A DNA stretch of 64,000 nt from Burkholderia arboris (GTDB lineage Bacteria > Pseudomonadota > Gammaproteobacteria > Burkholderiales > Burkholderiaceae): NCBI RefSeq assembly GCF_902499125.1, contig NZ_CABVPX010000013.1:1-64000 (forward strand), given 5' to 3'. Each line of letters begins with the position of its first letter. Positions within the stretch are counted from its first letter, which is position 1. A program made the position numbers and the translations under genes. The notes under the pieces are model-generated. The model ran no database searches. It was given only the letters and a program-made list of their open reading frames with translations, and was not told the DNA's origin. This document shows, in pieces, positions 54,505 to 61,884 of the stretch.

Positions 54505-56049
54505 ATGACCGTTCCCCGCCCGCTTCCCGATTCCGATCCGATCGCGCTGCTGCGCGTCACCGACCTGCGCGCGGCCGAAGCCGACGCCACCGCGGCGCTG
54601 CCGCCGCACACGCTGATGGGACGCGCGGGCGCCGCCGCCGCGCGCTGGCTGTCCGAGCGCGTCGCCGGCGACGCGCGCCCCGTGTGGTTCGCGGTCGGCC
54701 CCGGCAACAACGGCGGCGACGCGCTGGTGGCCGCCGCCCAGCTCCAGCAGCTCGGTGTCGCGACGCAGGCGTGGATGCCGGTACCGGTCAGGCCGGACGA
54801 CGCGCAATGGGCGCTCGGCCTGGCCCGCGCGGCCGGCGTGCCGCTGTCGGCCACACCGCCCGCGGCGCTGGACGAATTCGCGTGGGTCGTCGACGGGCTG
54901 TTCGGCATCGGTCTCGGCCGCGCGCTCGACGGCGCGTTTGCCGAGCAGGCTGCGCGCATCGCCGCGCATGCACGCGGCGGTGGCCGCGTGCTCGCACTCG
55001 ACGTGCCGAGCGGGCTCGACAGCGATACGGGCCGGATCGTCGGCGCGGGCGTCGCCGTCACGGCCACCCACACGCTCACCTTCATCGGCGCGAAGCCGGG
55101 CCTCTACACGGGCGACGGCCGCGATCTCGCCGGTGAGATCGACATCGCCTCGCTCGACGTCGCGCCGCCCGCCGCACCGGCCATCATGCTGAATGCGCCC
55201 GCGCGGTTCGCCGCGGCGCTGCCCGCACGCGCGTTCGCATCCCACAAGGGCACGTACGGCAGCCTTGCGGTACTCGGCGGCGACACCGGCATGTGCGGCG
55301 CACCGATTCTGGCCGCACGCGCCGCGTTGTTCGCCGGTGCCGGCAAGGTGCACGTCGGCTTCCTCGGCGCCGGCGCGCCGCCGTACGATCCGCCATTCCC
55401 CGAACTGATGCTGCATCCGGCCGATACCCTCGATCTCGGCGCGATGACCGCGATCGCGGCCGGCTGCGGGCTCGGCACGCGCGAAGCCGCGGCGACGCTC
55501 GTACGCGACGTGCTCGCGCACGACGCCGTGACGCTGCTCGATGCCGACGCGCTGAACCTCGTCGCGACGCACGCCGACCTCGCGGCCGCCGTCGCCGCAC
55601 GCGGCGCGCGCGGCAATCCGTGCGTGCTGACGCCGCATCCGCTCGAAGCCGCCCGCCTGCTCGGCAGCGACACGGCGGCGGTGCAGCACGACCGCATCGC
55701 GGCCGCGCAGGCGCTCGCGGCACGTTATGCGGCGATCGTCGTGCTGAAAGGCTCAGGCACGGCGATTGCGGCACCCGACGGCCACGTGACGATCAACCCG
55801 ACCGGCAACGCGGCGCTCGCCACCGGCGGCACCGGCGACGTGCTCGGCGGCCTGATCGGCGCACTGCTCGCACAGCGCGTCGCGCCGTACGAAGCGGCGC
55901 TCGCGGGTGTCTACCTGCACGGCCTCGCGGCCGACACGCTGACCGCGAACGGCACCGGCCCGGCCGGGCTCACGGCCGGCGAGCTCGCGCCGATGGTGCG
56001 CACGCTGATCAATCGCCTTTTTTATCCGTCGCCGCGCGCCGACACGTAA
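54505..56049 (+). CDS. nnr: Bifunctional NAD(P)H-hydrate repair enzyme (epimerase and dehydratase)
   Basis: A 514-residue fusion that repairs hydrated NADH/NADPH. The N-terminal YjeF_N epimerase part (1-220) contains FAVGPGNNGGDALVAAAQL. The C-terminal ADP/ATP-dependent dehydratase has HKGTYGSLAVLGGDTGMCGA, TPHPLEAARLLG and the active-site NPTGNAALATGGTGDVLGG. Both halves look intact. Length matches E. coli Nnr/YjeF. It is followed by pgi after 111 bp. Confidence 0.95.
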   Translation: MTVPRPLPDSDPIALLRVTDLRAAEADATAALPPHTLMGRAGAAAARWLSERVAGDARPVWFAVGPGNNGGDALVAAAQLQQLGVATQAWMPVPVRPDDAQWALGLARAAGVPLSATPPAALDEFAWVVDGLFGIGLGRALDGAFAEQAARIAAHARGGGRVLALDVPSGLDSDTGRIVGAGVAVTATHTLTFIGAKPGLYTGDGRDLAGEIDIASLDVAPPAAPAIMLNAPARFAAALPARAFASHKGTYGSLAVLGGDTGMCGAPILAARAALFAGAGKVHVGFLGAGAPPYDPPFPELMLHPADTLDLGAMTAIAAGCGLGTREAAATLVRDVLAHDAVTLLDADALNLVATHADLAAAVAARGARGNPCVLTPHPLEAARLLGSDTAAVQHDRIAAAQALAARYAAIVVLKGSGTAIAAPDGHVTINPTGNAALATGGTGDVLGGLIGALLAQRVAPYEAALAGVYLHGLAADTLTANGTGPAGLTAGELAPMVRTLINRLFYPSPRADT

Positions 56050-56160
56050 CGCCGCTATACTGACTGCCCCGCCGCACGGCGGGCCTTCTCGTCCGCCGGC
56101 CTTCCGATCCCGATGAGCCGGCGCGGCATTCCTCCCGATTCACGCTTCACTCGAACCGCC

Positions 56161-57783
56161 ATGACGCTGAATTCGCTCCCCGCCTGGACTGCCCTTCAAT
56201 CCCACTTCGAACAGATCCGTCACGCTCGCCTGCGCGACTGGTTCGCGCCGGAAAACGACCACGCGCCGACTCGCGCCGAACGCTTCACGATTCCGGGCGG
56301 CGGCCTCGCGGCCGATTTCTCGAAGAACCGCATCAACGACGACACGCTGCGCCTGCTCGTGCAGCTCGCACGCGACGCGGGCGTCGAAGCGCGCCGCGAC
56401 GCGATGTTCGCGGGCGAAATCGTCAACCCGACCGAAGGCCGCGCCGCGCTGCACACCGCACTGCGCGCGACCGACCCGCAAGCGCCGTTCCACGCGCAGG
56501 TGAGCGCCGAGCGCGCGAAGATGGCGACCTTCGCGCGCGCCGTGCGCAGCGGCACGTGGACGGGCTATACGGGCAAGCGCATCCGTCACGTGATCAACAT
56601 CGGCATCGGCGGCTCCGATCTCGGGCCGAAGATGGTCGTGCATGCACTGCATCACGTCGCGACGCCGGACATCTCGACCCACTTCGTGTCGAACGTCGAC
56701 GGCGCCGATCTCGCGCGCGTGCTCGAACAGGTCGATCCCGAAGAAACGCTCGCGATCATCGTGTCGAAGACCTTCACGACGCTCGAGACGATGACGAACG
56801 CCCGCTCGCTGCGCGACTGGTTCGTCGCGCGCGGCTGCCCGGAGGACGCGCTGTCGAAGCACTTCGTCGGCGTGTCGGCGAACCCGGCCGAAGTCGTGAA
56901 GTTCGGCATCGCCGCAGAAAACGTGTTCGAAATGTGGGACTGGGTCGGCGGCCGCTATTCGCTGTGGTCGGCCGTCGGCCTGTCGATCATGATCGCGATC
57001 GGCCCCGAGCAGTTCGACGAGCTGCTGGCCGGCGCGAACGACATGGACCGCCATTTCCGCGAAGCGCCGCTGGAACGCAACCTGCCGGTGCTGCTCGGCC
57101 TGATCGGCATCTGGTACCGGAATTTCTTCGGGTCGCAGAGCTATCTCGTCGCGCCGTACTCGGAAGCGCTGCACTACCTGCCGTCGTACCTGCAGCAGCT
57201 CGAAATGGAGAGCAACGGCAAATCCGCGCGCCTGGACGGCACGTTCGTCGATTACCCGACGTCGGCCGTCACGTGGGGCGAGCCGGGCACCAACGGCCAG
57301 CACGCGTTCTTCCAGATGCTGCACCAGGGGCCGACGATCGTGCCGATCGACTTCATCGCGGTGTTGACGCCCGAGCATCTGCTCGCGAGCCATCATCCGA
57401 AACTGCTCGCGAACTGCTTCGCGCAGAGCGAAGCGCTGATGCTCGGCCGCACGCTCGAAGAAGCGCTCAAGGTCGCCGGGCCGGGCAAGGAAGCGCTCGC
57501 GCCGCACCTGACGTTCCCCGGCAACCGCCCGACCACGACGCTGCTCGTCGATGCGCTGACGCCGCGTACGCTCGGCGCGCTGATCGCGCTTTACGAACAC
57601 AAGGTGCTCGTGCAGGCAACGGTGTGGGACATCAATCCGTTCGACCAGTGGGGCGTCGAGCTCGGCAAGATTCTCGGCAAGGTGGTGGAAGCCGATCTGT
57701 CGGCCGGATCGGTCGATCCGGCGAAGCACGACTCGTCGACCACGGCGCTGATCGAGCGCGCCCGTGCGGCGCTGAAGCGCTGA
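56161..57783 (+). CDS. pgi: Glucose-6-phosphate isomerase
   Basis: A 540-residue cytosolic enzyme interconverting glucose-6-phosphate and fructose-6-phosphate. Signature motifs are [29 protein letters not shown] (phosphate binding), [18 protein letters not shown] and the C-terminal [13 protein letters not shown]. The catalytic Glu is in the [10 protein letters not shown]...GEPGTNGQ region. ATG 56161 starts the conserved N-terminus [12 protein letters not shown]; an upstream ATG at 56113 gives only extra residues. Confidence 0.97.
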   Translation: MTLNSLPAWTALQSHFEQIRHARLRDWFAPENDHAPTRAERFTIPGGGLAADFSKNRINDDTLRLLVQLARDAGVEARRDAMFAGEIVNPTEGRAALHTALRATDPQAPFHAQVSAERAKMATFARAVRSGTWTGYTGKRIRHVINIGIGGSDLGPKMVVHALHHVATPDISTHFVSNVDGADLARVLEQVDPEETLAIIVSKTFTTLETMTNARSLRDWFVARGCPEDALSKHFVGVSANPAEVVKFGIAAENVFEMWDWVGGRYSLWSAVGLSIMIAIGPEQFDELLAGANDMDRHFREAPLERNLPVLLGLIGIWYRNFFGSQSYLVAPYSEALHYLPSYLQQLEMESNGKSARLDGTFVDYPTSAVTWGEPGTNGQHAFFQMLHQGPTIVPIDFIAVLTPEHLLASHHPKLLANCFAQSEALMLGRTLEEALKVAGPGKEALAPHLTFPGNRPTTTLLVDALTPRTLGALIALYEHKVLVQATVWDINPFDQWGVELGKILGKVVEADLSAGSVDPAKHDSSTTALIERARAALKR

Positions 57784-57856
57784 CGCAACGGGCTCATGCC
57801 CGTGCCGGCCGCGCAGTACGTCCTGCGTGGCCGGCAGAAAAAACGCATGCGCGGCG

Positions 57857-58558
57857 CTATGCCGTATGCGGCGCGACGATGCGGCCGGTGTCGAGCGTCA
57901 CGGTCGTCTCGCAGCGGCGCGCGAGTTCGGCATCGTGCGTGACGAGCACGAGCGTGGCGCCGTGCGTGCGGTTCAGTTCGAACATCAGGTCGATGACTGC
58001 ATGGCCCGTCGCCGCGTCGAGACTGCCGGTCGGCTCGTCGGCAAACAGGATCGACGGGCGCGTGACGAAGGCGCGCGCAAGTGCGACGCGTTGCTGCTCG
58101 CCGCCCGACAACAGTTTCGGATAATGCGCGGTGCGTTCGCCGAGCCCGACCTGCACGAGCAGCGCGCGGGCACGGTCGGCCGCATCGCGTGCGCTGATGC
58201 CGCCCTGCAGTTCGAGCGGCAGCATCACGTTTTCGAGCGCCGTCAGGTGCGGCATCAACTGGAACGACTGGAACACGAACCCGACCGCGCCGTTGCGCAG
58301 CGCGGCGCGCGCGTCCTCGTCGAGCGAGTCGAGCGCGCGGCCGAGCAGGCGAACCGTGCCGCTCGTCGCGCTGTCCAACCCTGCAAGCAGGCCGAGCAGC
58401 GTCGATTTGCCCGACCCCGATGCGCCGACGATCGCGAGGCTGCTGCCCGGCCGCACGGCAAGCGTGATGCCGTCGAGGATCGTCAACTCGCCCGTTGCAT
58501 CGGCAACCCGCTTGCACACGTCATGGACTTCGATGATCGGATCGGTAATCTTGAACAT
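57857..58558 (-). CDS. ABC transporter ATP-binding protein, LolD/YbbA-like
   Basis: A 233-residue ATPase. Walker A is VGASGSGKSTLLGLLAGLD, signature is LLSGGEQQRVALARAF, Walker B is ILFADEPTGSLD, and the switch is LVTHDAELA. In E. coli the neighbouring YbbA is also divergent from tesA, so this is the same arrangement. The permease usually follows this gene, but downstream here is pgi on the other strand; no permease gene is seen, so the partner is elsewhere or absent. The start overlaps the tesA start codon. Confidence 0.92.
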   Translation of the reverse strand: MFKITDPIIEVHDVCKRVADATGELTILDGITLAVRPGSSLAIVGASGSGKSTLLGLLAGLDSATSGTVRLLGRALDSLDEDARAALRNGAVGFVFQSFQLMPHLTALENVMLPLELQGGISARDAADRARALLVQVGLGERTAHYPKLLSGGEQQRVALARAFVTRPSILFADEPTGSLDAATGHAVIDLMFELNRTHGATLVLVTHDAELARRCETTVTLDTGRIVAPHTA

Positions 58559-59225
58559 GGACACGACATTTCGCTGGAAAAGACGCACGGCGGTCGCCGC
58601 GCTGCTGGGCACGCTGCTGGCCGTCACCGTGCCGGCACACGCCGCGACGGCGCCGACATCGGGCCCGCCCGTGATCGTCGTGCTCGGCGACAGCCTGTCG
58701 GCCGAATACGGCTTGCCGCGCGACACCGGCTGGGTTGCGCTGCTGCGGCAACGGCTCACGACCGAGCGAATCGATTATAGCGTCGCGAACGCCAGCGTCA
58801 GCGGCGACACCACGAGCGGCGGTCGTGCGCGGCTGCCCGCGGTGCTGCAGCGGCTCAAACCTTCGATCGTCGTCGTCGAACTCGGTTCGAACGATGCACT
58901 GCGCGGCGTGCCGCTCGCGACGACCGAGCAGAACCTGCGCGACATCATTGCCGGCGCGCGACGTGTGCAAGCGAAGGTCGTGCTGGTCGGCATGTACGTG
59001 CCGCCCAATTACGGCCCCGACTACACGCAGAAGTTCCACGCCGTCTACACGCGGCTGTCGAAAGATCTCGACGTGCCGCTCGTGCCGTTCCTGCTGGCCG
59101 GCATCGAGAACAAGCCCGAGATGTTCCAGGCTGACCAGATGCATCCCGCGCAGCAGGCACAGGGCATCCTGCTCGACAATGTGTGGCCGGCGCTGAAGCC
59201 GTTGCTCGGCAAGCCCCGCGGCTGA
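58557..59225 (+). CDS. tesA: Periplasmic arylesterase / thioesterase I (GDSL family)
   Basis: A 222-residue SGNH hydrolase with esterase, thioesterase and lysophospholipase capacity in the family. A signal peptide ends at about residue 29 (VPAHA-AT). The nucleophile is Ser46 in VLGDSLSAEYG; block II is SGDTTSGGR; block III is ELGSNDALRG; and the Asp/His pair is DQMHPA. The ATG overlaps the start of the opposite LolD-like gene (shared CATG), so any promoter lies inside the neighbour's coding sequence. No strong ribosome site is visible. Confidence 0.93.
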   Translation: MDTTFRWKRRTAVAALLGTLLAVTVPAHAATAPTSGPPVIVVLGDSLSAEYGLPRDTGWVALLRQRLTTERIDYSVANASVSGDTTSGGRARLPAVLQRLKPSIVVVELGSNDALRGVPLATTEQNLRDIIAGARRVQAKVVLVGMYVPPNYGPDYTQKFHAVYTRLSKDLDVPLVPFLLAGIENKPEMFQADQMHPAQQAQGILLDNVWPALKPLLGKPRG

Positions 59226-59240
59226 CGCCCCCTGCCGGAA

Positions 59241-59272
59241 AACAAAAAGCCCCGCTCGAAGCGGGGCTGTTT
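59241..59272. terminator. Intrinsic terminator between tesA and ppiD
   Basis: A 9-bp perfect stem AGCCCCGCT / AGCGGGGCT (59248-59256, 59260-59268). The minus strand has five T, so it mainly ends ppiD; the plus-strand tail (GTTTGG) is weak for tesA. Confidence 0.8.
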
Positions 59273-59293
59273 GGATTGCGGGCGAAACGGTGT

Positions 59294-61228
59294 TCAGTCG
59301 TCGCCGTCCTGCTTCTGGCTCGACGTCGAACCGTACAGCTTCACCTTCGAGCGATCGCGCAGCGCGGTGAGATAGGCCTCGCCTTCGCTCTGTGCGTCGA
59401 CCTGCGCCATCTGCTGCTGTGCGGCCGCCAGTTGCTGCGGATCGACTGCCGAACCCGGGATCACCGCGTTCACACGGTAGATCGCGTAGCCGTCCGCGCC
59501 GAGATCGACACCGACGTAAGCTGGCAGCGTCTTTGCATCGACCTTGTAGACGGCGCTCAGTGCAGCCGGCGTCAGACCTTGCGACTGCGTGCGCGACACC
59601 TTCTGCGCAACGGAGAACCCGTCAGCCGACTTCGACTTCTGCAGCTCGGCGAGCTTCGCCACGCCATCCTTCTTCGCGAGTTCCGCGGCCTGCTCGGCGA
59701 CGACCTTCTGGCGCACGACGTCCTTGATCGCGTCGAGCGCGGGCACGGCAGCCGGCTTGTAGTCGGTCACGCGCGCCGAGATCAGCGTGTTGTTGCCGAC
59801 GTCGATCGCCTGCGTGTTGTTCTGGCTCTTCACCGAGTCGTTTGCGAATACCGCAGCCAGGAGCTTCGGATTGTTCAGCGGGCTCGTCGGCGGCAGTTGC
59901 GGATTCGGCGTCGGCGTGACGGTGGCCGTCTGGATCGTCAGCTTGTACTTGTCCGCGGCCGGCTGCAGCGTCTTCGCCTTTTCGTACACGGTCGACGTGA
60001 AGCCTTCCGCGTTGTCCGTGAACGCCTTCGATGCGTACTGCTGCTTCAGGCTGGCGGCGATCTCGTCCTTCACTTCCGCGAACGGCTTGACGACTGCCGG
60101 CTTCACTTCGGTCGCCTTCAGGATGTGGAAGCCGAGATCCGACTGCACGACACCGCTCACGTCACCCTGCTTGAGTGCGAACGCCGCATCGTCGAACGCC
60201 TTGCCGCCGGCCGTCGAACCGCGCGTGATGAAGCCGAGGTCGCCGCCCTTCGCTGCCGACGGCGCGTCCTGCGAATTCTTCTGCGCGATTTGCGCGAACT
60301 GGTCCGGATGCGCCTTCACGTCGGCGAGCAGTTGCTCGGCCTTCGTCTTCGCTGCCGTCTTGTCGGCCGCGCTGGCGCTGCCCGGCGCCGCGATGAAGAT
60401 GTGGCTCACGCGCACTTGCGCTTCGGTGCGGAAGTGCGTCGGGTTGTCGTCGTAGAACTTCTTGATGTCCGCGTCGGTCGGCTGCGCGCTCGCGGCCGCT
60501 GCGGCCGGCGAATAGACGAGGTACTGGATCGTCGCGGTTTCCGGCGTCGCGAAGCTCTGCTTGTGCGCGTCATAGTACGCGTTGAGCTGCGCGTCGGTCG
60601 GCTGGACCTTCGCGGCGAAGTCGCTCGTCTTCAGCACCAGCGCCTGCACTTCGCGCTGCTGCGCGGCGAGTTCGGACAGACGTTGCGCGAGGCTCTTCGG
60701 CGTGAATGCGCTCGACACGATGCTGGCCGGAATCTGCTGCAGCGACAGGCTGTAGCGCACACGCTCCTGGTACTGCTCGGGCGTCATCCCCTGGAACGAC
60801 AGCAGTTGCGCATAACGCTCGACGTCGATCGACCCATCGGGCTTCTTGAGCGAAGCGATCATCGGATCGCTCATCAGTGCATCGCGCACGGCATTGTCGG
60901 ACGCAGTCAGGTGCAGACGTTGCGTCTCGTCGGCCAGCACACGTTGCTGGATCAGGCCGTCGAGCACCTGCTTGCGATGCTCGGGCGTATCGAACATCTT
61001 GACGTCGAACTGCCCGCCGAGTGCCTGGCGGGCCTGGTCGATCTGCTGGCGGAACGCGCCGTCGAATTCGACCCGCGTGATCTTGTGCCCGTTGACCGCC
61101 GCGACGTTCGCACTGTCGTCGAAGAAACCGCGGAAGCCTTGGATCCCGACGAAACCCAGCCCCGGCAACACGATCAGGAGCAGGAGCGCCATCATCAGGC
61201 GCTGGTGATTACGGAAGAAATCGAGCAT
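59294..61228 (-). CDS. ppiD: Periplasmic chaperone / peptidylprolyl isomerase PpiD
   Basis: A 644-residue inner-membrane-anchored foldase. The membrane segment is at about residues 12-34 (LMMALLLLIVLPGLGFVGIQG), then a SurA_N-like region, then a parvulin domain (about 260-370) with VRVSHIFIAAPGSASAADK and GDLGFITRGSTAGGKAFDDAAF, and a C-terminal second parvulin-like module. It helps newly exported proteins fold. Two tRNA genes and their terminators lie upstream. It is longer than some PpiD proteins only by low-complexity stretches. Confidence 0.95.
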   Translation of the reverse strand: MLDFFRNHQRLMMALLLLIVLPGLGFVGIQGFRGFFDDSANVAAVNGHKITRVEFDGAFRQQIDQARQALGGQFDVKMFDTPEHRKQVLDGLIQQRVLADETQRLHLTASDNAVRDALMSDPMIASLKKPDGSIDVERYAQLLSFQGMTPEQYQERVRYSLSLQQIPASIVSSAFTPKSLAQRLSELAAQQREVQALVLKTSDFAAKVQPTDAQLNAYYDAHKQSFATPETATIQYLVYSPAAAAASAQPTDADIKKFYDDNPTHFRTEAQVRVSHIFIAAPGSASAADKTAAKTKAEQLLADVKAHPDQFAQIAQKNSQDAPSAAKGGDLGFITRGSTAGGKAFDDAAFALKQGDVSGVVQSDLGFHILKATEVKPAVVKPFAEVKDEIAASLKQQYASKAFTDNAEGFTSTVYEKAKTLQPAADKYKLTIQTATVTPTPNPQLPPTSPLNNPKLLAAVFANDSVKSQNNTQAIDVGNNTLISARVTDYKPAAVPALDAIKDVVRQKVVAEQAAELAKKDGVAKLAELQKSKSADGFSVAQKVSRTQSQGLTPAALSAVYKVDAKTLPAYVGVDLGADGYAIYRVNAVIPGSAVDPQQLAAAQQQMAQVDAQSEGEAYLTALRDRSKVKLYGSTSSQKQDGDD

Positions 61229-61330
61229 GCGTGACGGGAAAATTGGACAAAACGTCCGATATTACAACATACGGGGTGGGACGGGAGAAAAGCAGACGTA
61301 CTGCGCGCGAGCGCAGCCGGAAACACCCAT

Positions 61331-61387
61331 GAAAAAGCCCGCGCGAGGCGGGCTTCTTCATTTTTCTGGCGAAGCGGACGGGACTCG
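61331..61387 (-). repeat. Duplicated copy of the tRNA-Asp 3' end and its terminator
   Basis: 61331-61387 repeats 61470-61525: the terminator stem AGCCCGC / GCGGGCT (61336-61342, 61348-61354), then TTTTCTGGCG and AGCGGACGGGACTCG, with few differences. The copy contains only the last about 20 nt of the tRNA and breaks off. It is not a functional tRNA. Confidence 0.75.
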
Positions 61388-61470
61388 CCTACATCGTGCG
61401 GGCCGCGCAGGCGGCTTCCTCCACTCCGCAATCACACGCCCGATTACGGGCGCAATCGACGATGAAAATA

Positions 61471-61493
61471 AAAAAGCCCGCACAAGGCGGGCT
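61471..61493 (-). terminator. Intrinsic terminator after the tRNA-Asp gene
   Basis: The stem AGCCCGC / GCGGGCT (61475-61481, 61487-61493) is followed on the minus strand by a T-tract, 12 nt past the tRNA CCA end. Confidence 0.85.
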
Positions 61494-61504
61494 TTCTTAT
61501 TTTC

Positions 61505-61581
61505 TGGCGGAGCGGACGGGACTCGAACCCGCGACCCCCGGCGTGACAGGCCGGTATTCTAACCGACTGAACTACCGCTCC
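61505..61581 (-). tRNA. tRNA-Asp (anticodon GTC)
   Basis: A 77-nt gene with encoded CCA. The acceptor stem GGAGCGG pairs with CCGCTCC; the anticodon stem-loop reads CCGGCCTGTCACGCCGG with GTC; the T-loop GTTCGAGTCCC is intact. It reads leftward, 23 nt downstream of tRNA-Val, and probably shares its transcript. Confidence 0.97.
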
Positions 61582-61604
61582 TTGGTCTGGCTGAATCGTG
61601 AAAC

Positions 61605-61680
61605 TGGTGGGTGCTGAGGGGTTCGAACCCCCGACCTACGCCTTGTAAGGGCGCCGCTCTACCAGCTGAGCTAAGCACCC
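61605..61680 (-). tRNA. tRNA-Val (anticodon TAC)
   Basis: A 76-nt gene with encoded CCA. The acceptor stem GGGTGCT pairs with AGCACCC; the anticodon loop CTTACAA gives TAC, reading GUA and related Val codons; the T-loop GTTCGAA is standard. It is upstream of tRNA-Asp on the same strand. Confidence 0.97.
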
Positions 61681-61819
61681 GTTTCCGATTCGTTCTGACT
61701 GCGATCTGCGTTTCCGCATCAACAATCAGCGAGCCCGCAAGTTTAATTCATCCCCGATCATTTTGCCAAGCCCATCCGCGAATTTTTTTAACATTCGCGC
61801 GCACGCTTCCGAAGCGCAT

Positions 61820-61848
61820 AAAAAAACCCGCGGACATGTCGCGGGTTT
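61820..61848 (-). terminator. Intrinsic terminator of lon
   Basis: The stem ACCCGCG / CGCGGGT (61826-61832, 61840-61846) extends with A/T pairs and is followed on the minus strand by a T-tract. It lies 37 bp past the lon stop. Confidence 0.85.
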
Positions 61849-61884
61849 CGTGAACAACCGTCAGCAACGACGGCGCTCCAGGTC

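Noticed and set aside
57803..57836. Hairpin after pgi as a terminator
   Set aside because: The stem is good but it lacks a T-tract on the plus strand, and on the minus strand the T-tract lies on the wrong side.
59183..61234. A long plus-strand frame opposite ppiD
   Set aside because: Same shadow effect; low-complexity Arg/Leu-rich translation and no motifs.
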